Notes: a model not told the origin generated them from the letters alone. Numbered from the stretch's first letter, positions 7,186-17,155 are shown. The stretch: 64,000 bases of DNA from Lachnospiraceae bacterium C7 (GCA_900113385.1 FOPE01000011.1:1-64000); one strand, 5' to 3'. Program-made: numbers and translations.

Positions 7186-8490
7186 ATGAAAACAGATATT
7201 TTAATAGTTGGAAGCGGCTGTTCTGGATTATATGCAGCTATGCAACTTCCTAGAGACAAAAAAATTACAATAATAACTAAGTCCGATGTTGAGAGTAGTG
7301 ATTCATATCTTGCTCAAGGTGGAATTTGCATGCTTAAAAATAACGCAGATTATGACAGCTATTTTGAAGACACTATGAAGGCTGGTCATTATGAAAATGA
7401 TGAAAAATCTGTTGATATTATGATTCGTTCATCTCAAGACACTATCAAGGATTTACTTTCTTACGGAGTAGACTTTAAACGTGAAGCTGATGGTTCTCTT
7501 GCTTTTACAAGAGAAGGTGCTCATTCCGATAAGAGAATCCTTTTTCACGAAGATATTACTGGTGAAGAAATTACTAGCCACATTTTGGCTGCTGTAAAAA
7601 AACTTCCAAATGTAAAAATCTACGAATATACAACACTTGTAGATATTATCGAACATGACAACACTTGCTACGGTGCTATTTGTAGAAACGATGACGATGA
7701 TATTTTCACAATTGAAGCTGACTATACACTTTTAGCTTGTGGTGGAATTGGTGGACTTTATCGTCATTCTACTAACTTTAGACATCTTACAGGAGATGCT
7801 CTTGCTATATCACTTAAGCACAATATTAAACTTCAAAACGTAAACTATGTTCAAATTCACCCAACTACTTTTTACAATAAAGATTCAAAAGATCGTTCAT
7901 TTTTAATTTCTGAATCTGTTCGTGGTGAAGGCGCTAAGCTTTATGACAAAAACATGAACCGTTTTGTAAATGAGCTTTTACCTAGAGATTTACTTACTGA
8001 AGCTATAAAAAAACAAATGAAAAAAGATGGCACAGACTTTGTTTGGGAAGACCTTAGAACAATTCCTTCTGATGAATTAAATGAGCATTTTCCAAATATT
8101 GTAGCTTATTGTAAAAAAATGGGTTATGATCCTGAGAAAGAATGCATCCCTGTTGTTCCTGCCCAACACTATTTTATGGGTGGAATTAAGGTTAATCATG
8201 AGAGCAAAACTTCTATGAATCAACTTTACGCTATTGGTGAAACTGCTTGTAATGGTGTTCACGGTCGCAATAGACTTGCAAGTAACTCCCTTCTAGAAAG
8301 CCTTGTTTTTGCTAAACGAGCTGCTTTTGATTTAATGGGTTCTTACGTTTCACTAAAGAAAGATTCTACTTTTGTCAACAACATTGATTTAAGCAAATAT
8401 GAAGATTCTGCTGCTCTTGAAGAAGAATACAAACAATTAGTTCTTGATGAAATTGCTCACGAAAACGCCAAAATGGTTGCCACAGCTTAA
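7186..8490 (+). CDS. nadB: L-aspartate oxidase NadB (short form)
   Basis: A 434-residue FAD flavoprotein of the succinate dehydrogenase/fumarate reductase family that oxidises L-aspartate to iminoaspartate for NadA. The FAD-binding VGSGCSGLYAA is at the N-terminus. SYLAQGGICM, LLACGGIGGLY, QIHPTTF, ESVRGEGA, HYFMGGIKV and RNRLASNSLLESL follow in the family order. It is about 80-100 residues shorter than E. coli NadB because the C-terminal helical domain is nearly absent. Under anaerobic conditions fumarate is the likely electron acceptor. The ribosome site is weak (AGAAAGAAG). First gene of nadB-nadC-niaR. Confidence 0.92.
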   Translation: MKTDILIVGSGCSGLYAAMQLPRDKKITIITKSDVESSDSYLAQGGICMLKNNADYDSYFEDTMKAGHYENDEKSVDIMIRSSQDTIKDLLSYGVDFKREADGSLAFTREGAHSDKRILFHEDITGEEITSHILAAVKKLPNVKIYEYTTLVDIIEHDNTCYGAICRNDDDDIFTIEADYTLLACGGIGGLYRHSTNFRHLTGDALAISLKHNIKLQNVNYVQIHPTTFYNKDSKDRSFLISESVRGEGAKLYDKNMNRFVNELLPRDLLTEAIKKQMKKDGTDFVWEDLRTIPSDELNEHFPNIVAYCKKMGYDPEKECIPVVPAQHYFMGGIKVNHESKTSMNQLYAIGETACNGVHGRNRLASNSLLESLVFAKRAAFDLMGSYVSLKKDSTFVNNIDLSKYEDSAALEEEYKQLVLDEIAHENAKMVATA

Positions 8491-8588
8491 TTGTCATTTT
8501 TTATTTTTGGCAACGCTGAGTTTTGTGCCATTTAAGGCAATACTGGCAAATCATAGGCTTAAAATATTAATATACTAGGAGAAAAATT

Positions 8589-9443
8589 ATGTTTGATCAA
8601 AACACACTTAAATTAAATGTGGATCCTTTAATCGAAAGCGCACTTAGAGAGGATATTACAAGCGAAGATGTTTCCACAAATGCAGTAATGCCAGAGCCTT
8701 GTTTAGGGGAAGTAGATTTAATCTGCAAACAAGACGGTATTATATGTGGTCTTCAGATTTTTGAAAGAGTATTTAAATTACTTGATGATTCAACAAAGGT
8801 AACTTTTTTTGTTAAAGACGGAGATTTTGTAAAAAATAAAACTTTAATGGCTAAAGTCACAGGTGATATCCGTGTTCTACTTTCTGGAGAACGTGTAGCT
8901 CTTAACTACTTACAACGCATGAGTGGAATTGCAACTTATACTAATAGCGTTGCTAAGCTTTTAGGTGACTCACCTATTAAACTATTAGACACTCGCAAAA
9001 CTACTCCTAACAACAGAATTTTCGAAAAATACTCTGTTGTAGTTGGTGGTGGACACAATCACAGATACAACTTATCTGACGGTGTTCTTTTAAAGGATAA
9101 CCACATTGGTGCAGCAGGCAGCGTTACAAAAGCAATAAAAATGGCTAAAGATTATGCTCCTTTCGTTAGAAAAATCGAAATTGAAGTTGAAAATCTTGAT
9201 ATGGTAAAAGAAGCTGTTGACGCTGGAGCTGACATTATAATGCTTGACAACATGTCTCACGAAGAAATGAAACAAGCTGTTGACCTTATTAATGGTCGTA
9301 CCGAAATTGAAGTTTCTGGTAATGTTACAAAAGAAAATATTGCCAAACTAGTTGATTTAGGTGTAAATTATATATCTAGTGGTGCACTTACTCACTCTGC
9401 ACCTATCATGGATATTTCTTTAAAGAATCTCCATGCATTATAA
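8589..9443 (+). CDS. nadC: Nicotinate-nucleotide pyrophosphorylase NadC
   Basis: A 284-residue quinolinate phosphoribosyltransferase that converts quinolinate and PRPP to nicotinate mononucleotide with release of CO2. Family motifs run in order: ALREDI, GERVALNYLQRMSGIAT, LDTRKTTPNNR, GGGHNHRYNLSDGVLLKDNH, EVENL, IMLDNM and VSGNVT. Length is normal. It lies 98 bp after nadB with an AGGAG just upstream, and 22 bp before niaR. The three genes are almost certainly one operon. Confidence 0.95.
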   Translation: MFDQNTLKLNVDPLIESALREDITSEDVSTNAVMPEPCLGEVDLICKQDGIICGLQIFERVFKLLDDSTKVTFFVKDGDFVKNKTLMAKVTGDIRVLLSGERVALNYLQRMSGIATYTNSVAKLLGDSPIKLLDTRKTTPNNRIFEKYSVVVGGGHNHRYNLSDGVLLKDNHIGAAGSVTKAIKMAKDYAPFVRKIEIEVENLDMVKEAVDAGADIIMLDNMSHEEMKQAVDLINGRTEIEVSGNVTKENIAKLVDLGVNYISSGALTHSAPIMDISLKNLHAL

Positions 9444-9465
9444 GATATAAAAGGGGGCACTGTTT

Positions 9466-10011
9466 GTGACTGGAAAAGAACGAAGGCAACTAATCATACA
9501 AGAATTGCAAAACCGGGAAATGCCTATCTCAGGCTCTGCCTTAGCCAAAACTTTAAAGGTAAGTAGACAAATCGTAGTGCAAGACATTGCTCTAATGCGT
9601 GCTGAGGGAATTGATATTCATTCCACCAACCGCGGATATATCCTTAACAGCGCTAAAGAAATGGCTCGTGTTTTTAAAGTTATTCATTCTGATGATGAAA
9701 TGGAAGAAGAATTAACAATGATTGTCGATTTAGGTGGAAAAATCGAAGATGTATTTGTTTATCATAAGGTATATGGTTTAGTTCGTGCTGAGTTAAATAT
9801 TAAATCAAGACTTGATATCAAAAACTATATGAAAGAAATTCATAGTGGTAAATCTGCTCCACTTAAAAATATTACATCTGGCTATCATTATCACACTATT
9901 AAAGCTGATAATGCTGATATACTTGATTTAATCCAAGATTCCTTACAAGAAAGAGGATTTCTTGCAAAACTTCAAGATTACGAACCTGTTAATTTTTGGA
10001 AAGAGAAATAA
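9466..10011 (+). CDS. niaR: Transcriptional repressor NiaR (niacin-responsive)
   Basis: A 181-residue regulator with an N-terminal winged helix (about 5-60; GSALAKTLKVSRQIVVQDI) and a C-terminal 3H ligand-binding domain whose three histidine patches are VYHKVYG, EIHSGKS and YHYHTI. NiaR proteins bind nicotinic acid and repress NAD synthesis and niacin uptake genes. The start is GTG at 9466, preceded by a G-rich ribosome site (AAGGGGG). Its place at the end of the nad operon, with a palindrome upstream of nadB, fits autoregulation. Confidence 0.93.
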   Translation: MTGKERRQLIIQELQNREMPISGSALAKTLKVSRQIVVQDIALMRAEGIDIHSTNRGYILNSAKEMARVFKVIHSDDEMEEELTMIVDLGGKIEDVFVYHKVYGLVRAELNIKSRLDIKNYMKEIHSGKSAPLKNITSGYHYHTIKADNADILDLIQDSLQERGFLAKLQDYEPVNFWKEK

Positions 10012-10013
10012 TT

Positions 10014-10071
10014 AAAAAGCTAGGACATGTTGGGATGGCTACACCGTCGTCCCACACTTCCTAGCTTTTTT
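10014..10071 (+). terminator. Intrinsic terminator of nadB-nadC-niaR
   Basis: AAAAAGCTAGGA pairs with TCCTAGCTTTTT around an inner GGGA/TCCC stem, followed by a T run. Just beyond (10072-10115), three copies of a TTTATCTTTTT unit encode the Lys/Asn-rich tail of the convergent gene. Confidence 0.8.
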
Positions 10072-10091
10072 ATCTTTTTTATTTATCTTTT

Positions 10092-11747
10092 TTATTTATC
10101 TTTTTTATTTATTTGTTTTTCTTTATTTTTTTGACTGCATTTTTTTAGCCTTGTAATTTCACATTCAATCATTTCTGTCATTTCTTTTTTGCTTCGAACT
10201 AGCGTTATTCTATTTCCACCTGTTTTTTTACTATAATACATGGCTTCATCTGCTACTGAAGTAAAATCCCACAATTTATTATCCTCCTCTGGGATATTGT
10301 TGCATATTCCTTGAGATATGGTAAATTTTGGGAAATCGTTTTCCTCTAATAATGTTTTCAATTTATTTTTAATGACTAATGCTGTTTCTATAATTTGGTC
10401 ATCTGTATATCCTTTATATATAAGCATAAACTCATCGCCACCATATCTAGCGCAAAAAAGATTGTCATTTTCAACACTTTTTAACACATCCGCAAGTAAC
10501 ACTAGACAACTATCTCCCATTGCATGGCCATATGTATCATTGATTTCCTTAAAGTTGTCAATATCTATCATCTCAACTGCAAATCTATTACCTCTAATAC
10601 AAATGTTTTCAAAAGCATTATCTGCTTCTTCACTAAGTTTTCTTCTATTTGCAATTTGAGTAAGTTCATCTTTTCCAACACTTTCTTGCAAAAGCATATT
10701 GGTATGTTTAGAAATCATAAGAGAATTTTTAAGTTCTACTATCATTTTCATAATTTTCAAATCAAATTGATTTTGTTGTTCTCTCTTTAGATAATAATCT
10801 TGCAATGCATCGACTAATTCTTCTGTTCTATTTTGCTTTTTTAACAAATCAATTTTAAAACTTAAAATTCTTGTCTGCAAATAAGGAAAAAAATCATGAA
10901 TATATTTTTCCATTTCCTTAACTACGATTTCTAAAGTATCTAGCCTTTCTTCTTCCCACAAAAAAGCCATGAATTCTACACAACTCCAAAAAAAATCAAT
11001 TTTATATTTACATTTAAAAAAGGCTTTTATAGTTTTTTTAACGCATTTTTCTTCTAGTTGCTTATCTTGTATAAAATTCGCCCAAACTGTTTCTAAAAGA
11101 GCGTAATCTAAGCCTAATTCTTCATTTTCCACATCATTAAACTCATATCTTAACTCTTCTATATATCTACTTGCTTCATCTTTTCGACCAATTTTAATGG
11201 AAACACGTGACAATACTATTAATACTGCCTTGCATATATTTTTATACCTAGGTGTATTTTTAATAAAATCGCAATGGGCTTTGCTTAATTCTCCATACTT
11301 TAATGCTGAATCAAAATTATTTGTTCTGTTACACATCTCACTATAATTAGCATAAACCATGGCGCCTAAATAATGTATTTCATATTTTTCTACTATTTTC
11401 ATAGCTTCTTGAAAACATTCTAAAGAATTAACTATATTTCCTTGATATGTAAAAAGAATTCCTAATAAATTATAGCATTCTCCTAACATTTTATGATTAT
11501 TTACTTTATTAAATTTTGCTATAGCTTTCTTTATATGCATCAAACAATTGTCACCGTTACACAATGTATAATACGCATCACCTATATAAAATTCTGCGTA
11601 ACCTATCAAATTATCATCACTTACACGGTTTGCATATTTTAAAATTTCTTTTGAAATTATTATAACCTCTTTGGGCTGGTCAAAACGTATCCGCCCTATT
11701 GTATCTAACATGTTTCGGACTTCATTGTCATACCCAGATTTATCCAT
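10092..11747 (-). CDS. Cytoplasmic diguanylate cyclase with N-terminal TPR repeats
   Basis: A 551-residue protein with no membrane segment. Residues 1-330 are helical tetratricopeptide-like repeats (for example AEFYIGDAYYTL, ECYNLLGILFTYQGN, ANYSEMCNRTNN). A GGDEF domain follows at about 360-530, with DELTQIANRR and an intact RYGGDEF active site, so it should make c-di-GMP from two GTP. The RxxD inhibitory site normally just upstream of GGDEF is absent (NDNL is there instead), so product inhibition at that site is unlikely. The C-terminus is a Lys/Asn tail encoded by short repeats. The signal sensed by the TPR part is unknown. Confidence 0.88.
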   Translation of the reverse strand: MDKSGYDNEVRNMLDTIGRIRFDQPKEVIIISKEILKYANRVSDDNLIGYAEFYIGDAYYTLCNGDNCLMHIKKAIAKFNKVNNHKMLGECYNLLGILFTYQGNIVNSLECFQEAMKIVEKYEIHYLGAMVYANYSEMCNRTNNFDSALKYGELSKAHCDFIKNTPRYKNICKAVLIVLSRVSIKIGRKDEASRYIEELRYEFNDVENEELGLDYALLETVWANFIQDKQLEEKCVKKTIKAFFKCKYKIDFFWSCVEFMAFLWEEERLDTLEIVVKEMEKYIHDFFPYLQTRILSFKIDLLKKQNRTEELVDALQDYYLKREQQNQFDLKIMKMIVELKNSLMISKHTNMLLQESVGKDELTQIANRRKLSEEADNAFENICIRGNRFAVEMIDIDNFKEINDTYGHAMGDSCLVLLADVLKSVENDNLFCARYGGDEFMLIYKGYTDDQIIETALVIKNKLKTLLEENDFPKFTISQGICNNIPEEDNKLWDFTSVADEAMYYSKKTGGNRITLVRSKKEMTEMIECEITRLKKCSQKNKEKQINKKDK

Positions 11748-11838
11748 AAACTTTCTCCATATTTCTGAATTACCTATTTATTTTCCGTTCAACTTACCTT
11801 TTTATAGCCTACCACGAATCTATGAATTATACAACAAA

Positions 11839-11874
11839 AAAGACCTCTTATTCTCTTTCAAATATGAGGTCTTT
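11839..11874 (-). terminator. Terminator of the glutathione peroxidase gene
   Basis: AAAGACCTC pairs with GAGGTCTTT (11839-11847/11866-11874), with inner pairs; the minus strand follows it with TTTTTTG. Confidence 0.75.
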
Positions 11875-11942
11875 CTATTATTATTTATGCCACAAATCCA
11901 TTATTTAATTTACTTTTATCATTACTTCTGTGCCAAAATCAA

Positions 11943-12494
11943 TTATTTGCCACCCATTAATTTTGCTACACATTCCTCTACCTTTTTCATATCTTCTGTA
12001 GGTTCAAATCTTGCTACTACCTGGCCATTTTGATCTACAATGAATTTAGTGAAATTCCATTTAATTTCTGAATTATTCTTATAATCCTTATCAATTTTTT
12101 TCAACATCACACCCATTGCTAATGCTTTAGGTCCTTTTCCAAATCCCTCAAAACCTTTTTGTTCTTTGAGATATTTAAAAAGTGGAATAGCATCTTCACC
12201 ATTTACATCTGATTTTTTCATTTGTGGGAACTGAGTATTGTACTTTAATGAACAAAATTCATGAATTTCCTCATCTGTTCCTGGAGTCTGTCCAGCAAAC
12301 TGATTACATGGTACATCAATAATTTCAAATCCTGCATCATGATATTTCTCGTACATTGCTTCCATTGGCTCGTAGTGTGGTGTAAATCCACAACCTGTTG
12401 CAGTATTAACTACCATAACTACCTTTCCTTTAAAATCACTCATGTGTACTTCTTCGCCTTTTGCATTTAATACTGATAAATCGTAAAATCCCAT
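11943..12494 (-). CDS. gpx: Glutathione peroxidase-family thiol peroxidase
   Basis: A 183-residue thioredoxin-fold peroxidase. The peroxidatic site is a Cys (NTATGCGFT, C35) where animal enzymes carry selenocysteine. The conserved VPCNQF (C63) supplies the likely resolving Cys, and KWNFTKF is the C-terminal family motif. Bacterial members of this type usually take electrons from thioredoxin rather than glutathione and reduce hydroperoxides, so a role in oxygen defence of an anaerobe is likely. AGGAGG precedes the ATG. Transcribed alone, divergent from the hybrid kinase gene. Confidence 0.93.
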   Translation of the reverse strand: MGFYDLSVLNAKGEEVHMSDFKGKVVMVVNTATGCGFTPHYEPMEAMYEKYHDAGFEIIDVPCNQFAGQTPGTDEEIHEFCSLKYNTQFPQMKKSDVNGEDAIPLFKYLKEQKGFEGFGKGPKALAMGVMLKKIDKDYKNNSEIKWNFTKFIVDQNGQVVARFEPTEDMKKVEECVAKLMGGK

Positions 12495-12710
12495 AATTTT
12501 ATCCTCCTATATTATAGTTTATTTCGGTTGTTGTAGTATGTTGTATTATTTTTGATTGTTCGCAATCTAATTGTATCAAATATATCTTTAATGTCAATAC
12601 TATTTTTTTAATTTATTGTTTTTTAATATTTTGTTCGGATATATCCATTATTTTTTCCGATATAAATTTTATAGTGTACTATAAATTTATTAGGAAGTGA
12701 GGATTCTTTA

Positions 12711-15287
12711 ATGGATAGATTACTTAAATATTCAATTATATTTTTTGATATTGCCGCTCTTTTTTATGACATTATACTTTTTACCAATCTTTCTCTTAAA
12801 TATAATGGCAAAACTAAATCAAGTGTTATGTTTAAAAAACTTGTTTATTATATTATTTTTGCTACTTTATTCGATATTTCTAGTTCCATCATAATTATAA
12901 ATTTTCCTGATTTATATTTTGGAGTTGCTCTTATAATGATAAGTTGTAAATCAGTTTTAACCATATTTATTTCTTACTATGTTTCACTTTATATTGCGTC
13001 ATATACCTATGACGATATTTTAAATGCGCCTTTCCATAAATTTAATAAGATTTTTTTATATTTTGTACTAATAAATTTAAATGTTTATATCGTTAGTACA
13101 CTTTTATTTAATTATCGACCTACTGCTCATATTTATATGGATTATCCTCTAGATTTTCTTGTAAATACACTTACACCTATTTATTTTTTTATATATTCAG
13201 GCAGATTATTATATGTTAAAAGAAGTCAAATCACAAAAAAAATGTTTATTATACTTATAATTTCATATTTCTTTTTTATATTTGGCATAATCGGTGAGGT
13301 TTTTTCCCCTCACTCTACTAAGTTTGGATATCTTGGTATTTCCCTTGGCATCTATATATTGTATTTTACAATTGAATTTCCTGACTACCAAAGACTTGTT
13401 TCTACAATGTCTGAACTTTCTATTGCAAAAGAAGCCGCAAATCAAGCTAATGAGGCTAAAACAAATTTTTTATCAAATATGTCACATGAAATTAGGACCC
13501 CTCTTAATGCTATTTTGGGTTTAGATGAAATCATTATTAGGCAAAGTAAAGAAGATGAAATAAAAAACTATGCTAAGGATATTCAAAACGCCAGTGAATC
13601 CCTTCTTAGCATAATCAACGATATCCTAGATTTTTCTAAAATCGAAGCACAAAAGCTAGAACTTTTTCCTAATGACTATTCAATTATCACTATGGTAAAT
13701 GACTTAAAAAATATGATTATGCCTAGAGTTACTAAAAAAGCTTTAAAATTTGAAATTGATATAGATCCTAATATTCCAAGATTATTACATGGAGATTCTG
13801 TGCGCATAAAACAGGTTATTGTAAATTTATTGACTAACGCCGTTAAGTATACTCATTCTGGTGTTATTCTTTTTTCAATATCAGCTCAAGACACTACCGA
13901 TTCCACTACTATCCTTATGGTTTCCGTCAAAGACACTGGAATTGGAATGAAAAGAAGTGAATTAGACAAATTATTTTTACCTTTCGAACGACTAGAAGAA
14001 AATAAAAATAAAACCATAGAAGGAAGCGGGCTTGGAATGGCCATTGTAAAACAACTTCTATCTATGATGAATTCTAATCTTATAGTTAAAAGTGTCTATG
14101 GAGAAGGCAGTGAATTTTCTTTTAAACTAGAACAAATTGTTGTTGATACTAGACCTATTGGCAATTTGTCCGAAATTCATTCTACGGCTGAAAGCAATGT
14201 ATCTGTGTACAACGTTTCCTTTACTGCACCAAAAGCAAAAATCCTTGTTGTAGACGATACTGAAATGAATCTTTTAGTTTTCAAAGGTTTACTTAAGGAC
14301 ACTAAAATGCAAATTGATACTGTTACAAATGCAAATGAAATGTTTGCAAGAATCAAATCTACTAAATATGACCTTATATTTATAGATCATCGTATGCCTG
14401 TTATGGATGGTGTTGAGGCTTTACACTATATGAAGACTTTTACCCACCAATGCTTAGATACTCCTTGCATTGCCCTTACTGCTAATGTTTTGCAAGGCGC
14501 TAGAGAATATTATATTGAGGAGGGATTTAGGGATTACCTTTCAAAACCTGTTAATTCCAAAAAACTTGAGGAATGTATTACCCAGTATCTCCCACCTAGC
14601 CTAATTATAAAGACCTCAGAAGATGTTATTTTTTCTGAAAAAAATATTAAATATAATCCTCCCGCCGTTGAGACTAGTAACAATGGTGCCGATACTATAC
14701 AAGAGAGATATAGTGATAAAGTTTTTGGTATCAATTTTGATATAGCACAAACAAATTGTGTTACAACAGAATTGTGGGAAGAAAGTGCAAAAAATTTCTA
14801 CAAGATGATTCCTACTATTTCCCAGGAGATTCAAGAATATTTTGCTGTAAAAGATTATGAAAATTACACTATAAAAGTACACGCTCTAAAAAGTTCCGCT
14901 CGACTTATTGGAGCCATGGAACTATCTGACTTAGCAGCCCAACTTGAGAAATATGGTGATTCAAAAGAAATTGAACAGATTGAATTACTTACTCCTACCC
15001 TTATACATTCTCTAGAAGCCTACACTCAAAATCTTTTCTATTTAATGCCTTCAGTAAATGAGAACTCTAAACCAGAGCTTATTGAGGATGATTTTGAAAG
15101 TGCGATGGATGACCTTTCTGAATGTATAGAGGCCTTTGATTTTAACACCGCAGAGCGTATTATTGTCTCTCTTGATAACTATAGAATTCCAGATGACAAA
15201 AAGGAATTTTACCAGCAAATCTCCGATGCTATACTTCAGGTTGACAGAGATTTAGCGAAAAAATTATTTGAAGATAGGATGAAATAA
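12711..15287 (+). CDS. Membrane hybrid histidine kinase (HisKA-HATPase-REC-HPt)
   Basis: An 858-residue multistep phosphorelay kinase. Residues 1-225 carry about six to seven membrane helices with no large outside domain. A linker leads to HisKA with H259 (SNMSHEIRTPLNA), HATPase_c (N376, DTGIGM, GSGLGMAIVKQLL), a receiver domain (510-625; VVDDTEMN, phospho-acceptor D559 in FIDHRMPVMDG) and an HPt domain (H724 in KVHALKSSARLIG). All four phosphorylation or catalytic sites are intact. It lies 1 nt before the response regulator gene, its likely partner. The ligand is unknown. Confidence 0.93.
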   Translation: MDRLLKYSIIFFDIAALFYDIILFTNLSLKYNGKTKSSVMFKKLVYYIIFATLFDISSSIIIINFPDLYFGVALIMISCKSVLTIFISYYVSLYIASYTYDDILNAPFHKFNKIFLYFVLINLNVYIVSTLLFNYRPTAHIYMDYPLDFLVNTLTPIYFFIYSGRLLYVKRSQITKKMFIILIISYFFFIFGIIGEVFSPHSTKFGYLGISLGIYILYFTIEFPDYQRLVSTMSELSIAKEAANQANEAKTNFLSNMSHEIRTPLNAILGLDEIIIRQSKEDEIKNYAKDIQNASESLLSIINDILDFSKIEAQKLELFPNDYSIITMVNDLKNMIMPRVTKKALKFEIDIDPNIPRLLHGDSVRIKQVIVNLLTNAVKYTHSGVILFSISAQDTTDSTTILMVSVKDTGIGMKRSELDKLFLPFERLEENKNKTIEGSGLGMAIVKQLLSMMNSNLIVKSVYGEGSEFSFKLEQIVVDTRPIGNLSEIHSTAESNVSVYNVSFTAPKAKILVVDDTEMNLLVFKGLLKDTKMQIDTVTNANEMFARIKSTKYDLIFIDHRMPVMDGVEALHYMKTFTHQCLDTPCIALTANVLQGAREYYIEEGFRDYLSKPVNSKKLEECITQYLPPSLIIKTSEDVIFSEKNIKYNPPAVETSNNGADTIQERYSDKVFGINFDIAQTNCVTTELWEESAKNFYKMIPTISQEIQEYFAVKDYENYTIKVHALKSSARLIGAMELSDLAAQLEKYGDSKEIEQIELLTPTLIHSLEAYTQNLFYLMPSVNENSKPELIEDDFESAMDDLSECIEAFDFNTAERIIVSLDNYRIPDDKKEFYQQISDAILQVDRDLAKKLFEDRMK

Positions 15288-15288
15288 G

Positions 15289-16041
15289 ATGGCGAGAAAA
15301 ATTCTTTTTTTAGGCGAGACCAAAAGTTTTATGGTTAATGCCCTTCTTAATGAGTTAACTGAAAATGGATATGATTTTGATATAAGCGATTTTACCCTGC
15401 GTGCACTTATGGATATTAACGCTTTTTATAAATCATGTCTTGTTTACTTGAAGGTAATTGATGACACATCTCTCGCTGCGTTAAAATATCTTGGTACTAT
15501 TTATGATGAAAAGCACATCCAAATCTTTTTAATAGGAAGTAAAAACGATTTAGAGGAAGCTTATTTTACTTTGCCAAAATCTAAAATTGCAAAATCTTTT
15601 GTGCGCCCTCTTAATGTTGCAGAACTTGCCCATGAGCTTGATAAAGTTTATGAATCGCAAGTTGAAGAAATGAAAATGAAAAAGATTTTGATTGTAGACG
15701 ATGACGCTACTATGCTTCGTTCTATGCGTAATCTTCTATCAACCAAATATGCCACATATATAGTAAGTTCAGGGGCTGATGCTATAAAATTTTTAGATAA
15801 TATCCCTGTTAATCTAATTTTATTAGATTACGAAATGCCAGAAATGTCTGGTCCTGAGGTTCTTGAAAAATTAAAAAGCAATGCAATGACAAAATCCATT
15901 CCGGTAATGTTTTTAACTGCAAAACAGGATTCTGAAAGTGTAAAAACTGCAGCTGCACTTAAACCCGAGAAATATCTGTTAAAATCCCTACCCTCAGATG
16001 TAATTCTCGCCACTGTAGACACTTTTTTGAAAAACTTATAG
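15289..16041 (+). CDS. Response regulator with degenerate and intact receiver domains
   Basis: A 250-residue protein. The N-terminal 120 residues have the receiver-like pattern (RKILFLGETKSF ... FLIGSK ... KSFVRPLN) but lack the acidic pocket and phospho-Asp. Residues 131-250 are a complete receiver with VDDDA, D180 in LLDYEMPEMSG, T in FLTAK, and K. There is no DNA-binding or enzymatic output domain, so it probably acts by protein contacts or as a phosphate relay or sink for the upstream kinase. The gap of 1 nt to the kinase gene suggests coupled translation. Confidence 0.88.
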   Translation: MARKILFLGETKSFMVNALLNELTENGYDFDISDFTLRALMDINAFYKSCLVYLKVIDDTSLAALKYLGTIYDEKHIQIFLIGSKNDLEEAYFTLPKSKIAKSFVRPLNVAELAHELDKVYESQVEEMKMKKILIVDDDATMLRSMRNLLSTKYATYIVSSGADAIKFLDNIPVNLILLDYEMPEMSGPEVLEKLKSNAMTKSIPVMFLTAKQDSESVKTAAALKPEKYLLKSLPSDVILATVDTFLKNL

Positions 16042-16082
16042 ATTGTTACTTATTATTTTTTTCATTTTCTTTACTCCATTAG

Positions 16083-16119
16083 GTAGGTTGCTACTTCATG
16101 ATAGCAGCCTACTTTTTTT
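16083..16119 (+). terminator. Intrinsic terminator of the kinase/regulator pair
   Basis: An 11-bp stem GTAGGTTGCTA / TAGCAGCCTAC with an 8-nt loop, followed by seven T. Confidence 0.9.
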
Positions 16120-16216
16120 CTTGTATAATATTCACAAATAAATTAAAATATTATATAGATGCATAGGCTAAATGCTTATGATTTTTATTCCTACAAAAGT
16201 AAAGGACGATTAAAAA

Positions 16217-17104
16217 ATGGAAAAACAAAAGATTACCAGAGCAAATTCTAGCTCGTTAAGAGCCAAGCGACGTAGAAAAAAGAGGATTTTACGCCGTATA
16301 GTTATTGTAACCTATTACTCATTATGGGTTTTATTTTTTGCATTAATCATTTACTTCGGTTCTTCTTTTATACGCAGTCATTTCTTTGATAGTTCCGACA
16401 GTATTTCTGCAGAATCAAAAATCATAATGTACAAAGGCAACAACAACACCCTAGACACCTCACCTACAACCCATAAATCTGATTCTTCTACTAAAGCTAA
16501 ACTTGAAGAAAACAAAGATCCTGCCCTTAAGCAAAAAATTACAGATGACGGCAAATTAATTGTCTGTATAGATGCCGGACATGGAGGAAATGATAAAGGA
16601 TGCAACACTAAAAAAAGAAATGAAAAAACAGATACCCTTAAAGTTGCATTAGAAGTCAAAAAATATTTATCCCAAAAAGACGTTAAGGTTATTCTGACTA
16701 GAAGTAGTGATAAATATTTATCCCTTGAAGAAAGAGTTAAAATTGCAAAAAAAAATAAATGTGATTACTTTGTTTCAATTCATAGGAACTGTGGAGCAGG
16801 TTCTGGCTTTGAGACTTGGCATTATAGCACACCTACCAAGGAAGCTGAGTCTCTTTCCCAAAATGTTCACAACAATATTGTAAAATATGGAGTAAGCAAA
16901 GATCGTGGTGTTAAAGGTGGTACCCAAGAAGATCCAACAACAGATTACTACGTATTACGTAACACAACTATGCCTTCTTGCTTAGTTGAACTTGGATTTT
17001 TAAATCAATATCGTGACAATTTATATTTCGATGAAAAATATAAAGACTACGCTCAAGCTATTGGCGATGCAATTCTTGATACCTACAAGCAATATCACAA
17101 ATAG
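16217..17104 (+). CDS. N-acetylmuramoyl-L-alanine amidase (Amidase_3), membrane-anchored
   Basis: A 295-residue wall hydrolase that cuts the amide bond between N-acetylmuramic acid and L-alanine. A basic N-terminus (RAKRRRKKRILRR) precedes one membrane helix (about 29-51) and a Ser/Thr/Lys-rich spacer. The zinc amidase domain starts near 113. Zinc ligands are H122 (DAGHGG), E136 and H189 (SIHRN), and the catalytic Glu is E258 (LVELGFL). The positively charged start orients the enzyme to the outside. The TetR gene follows 51 bp downstream, so the two may share a transcript. Confidence 0.93.
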   Translation: MEKQKITRANSSSLRAKRRRKKRILRRIVIVTYYSLWVLFFALIIYFGSSFIRSHFFDSSDSISAESKIIMYKGNNNTLDTSPTTHKSDSSTKAKLEENKDPALKQKITDDGKLIVCIDAGHGGNDKGCNTKKRNEKTDTLKVALEVKKYLSQKDVKVILTRSSDKYLSLEERVKIAKKNKCDYFVSIHRNCGAGSGFETWHYSTPTKEAESLSQNVHNNIVKYGVSKDRGVKGGTQEDPTTDYYVLRNTTMPSCLVELGFLNQYRDNLYFDEKYKDYAQAIGDAILDTYKQYHK

Positions 17105-17155
17105 AAACTATAGATATATAACAAAGATTTATAAGGTATTACGAGGTATAACATT

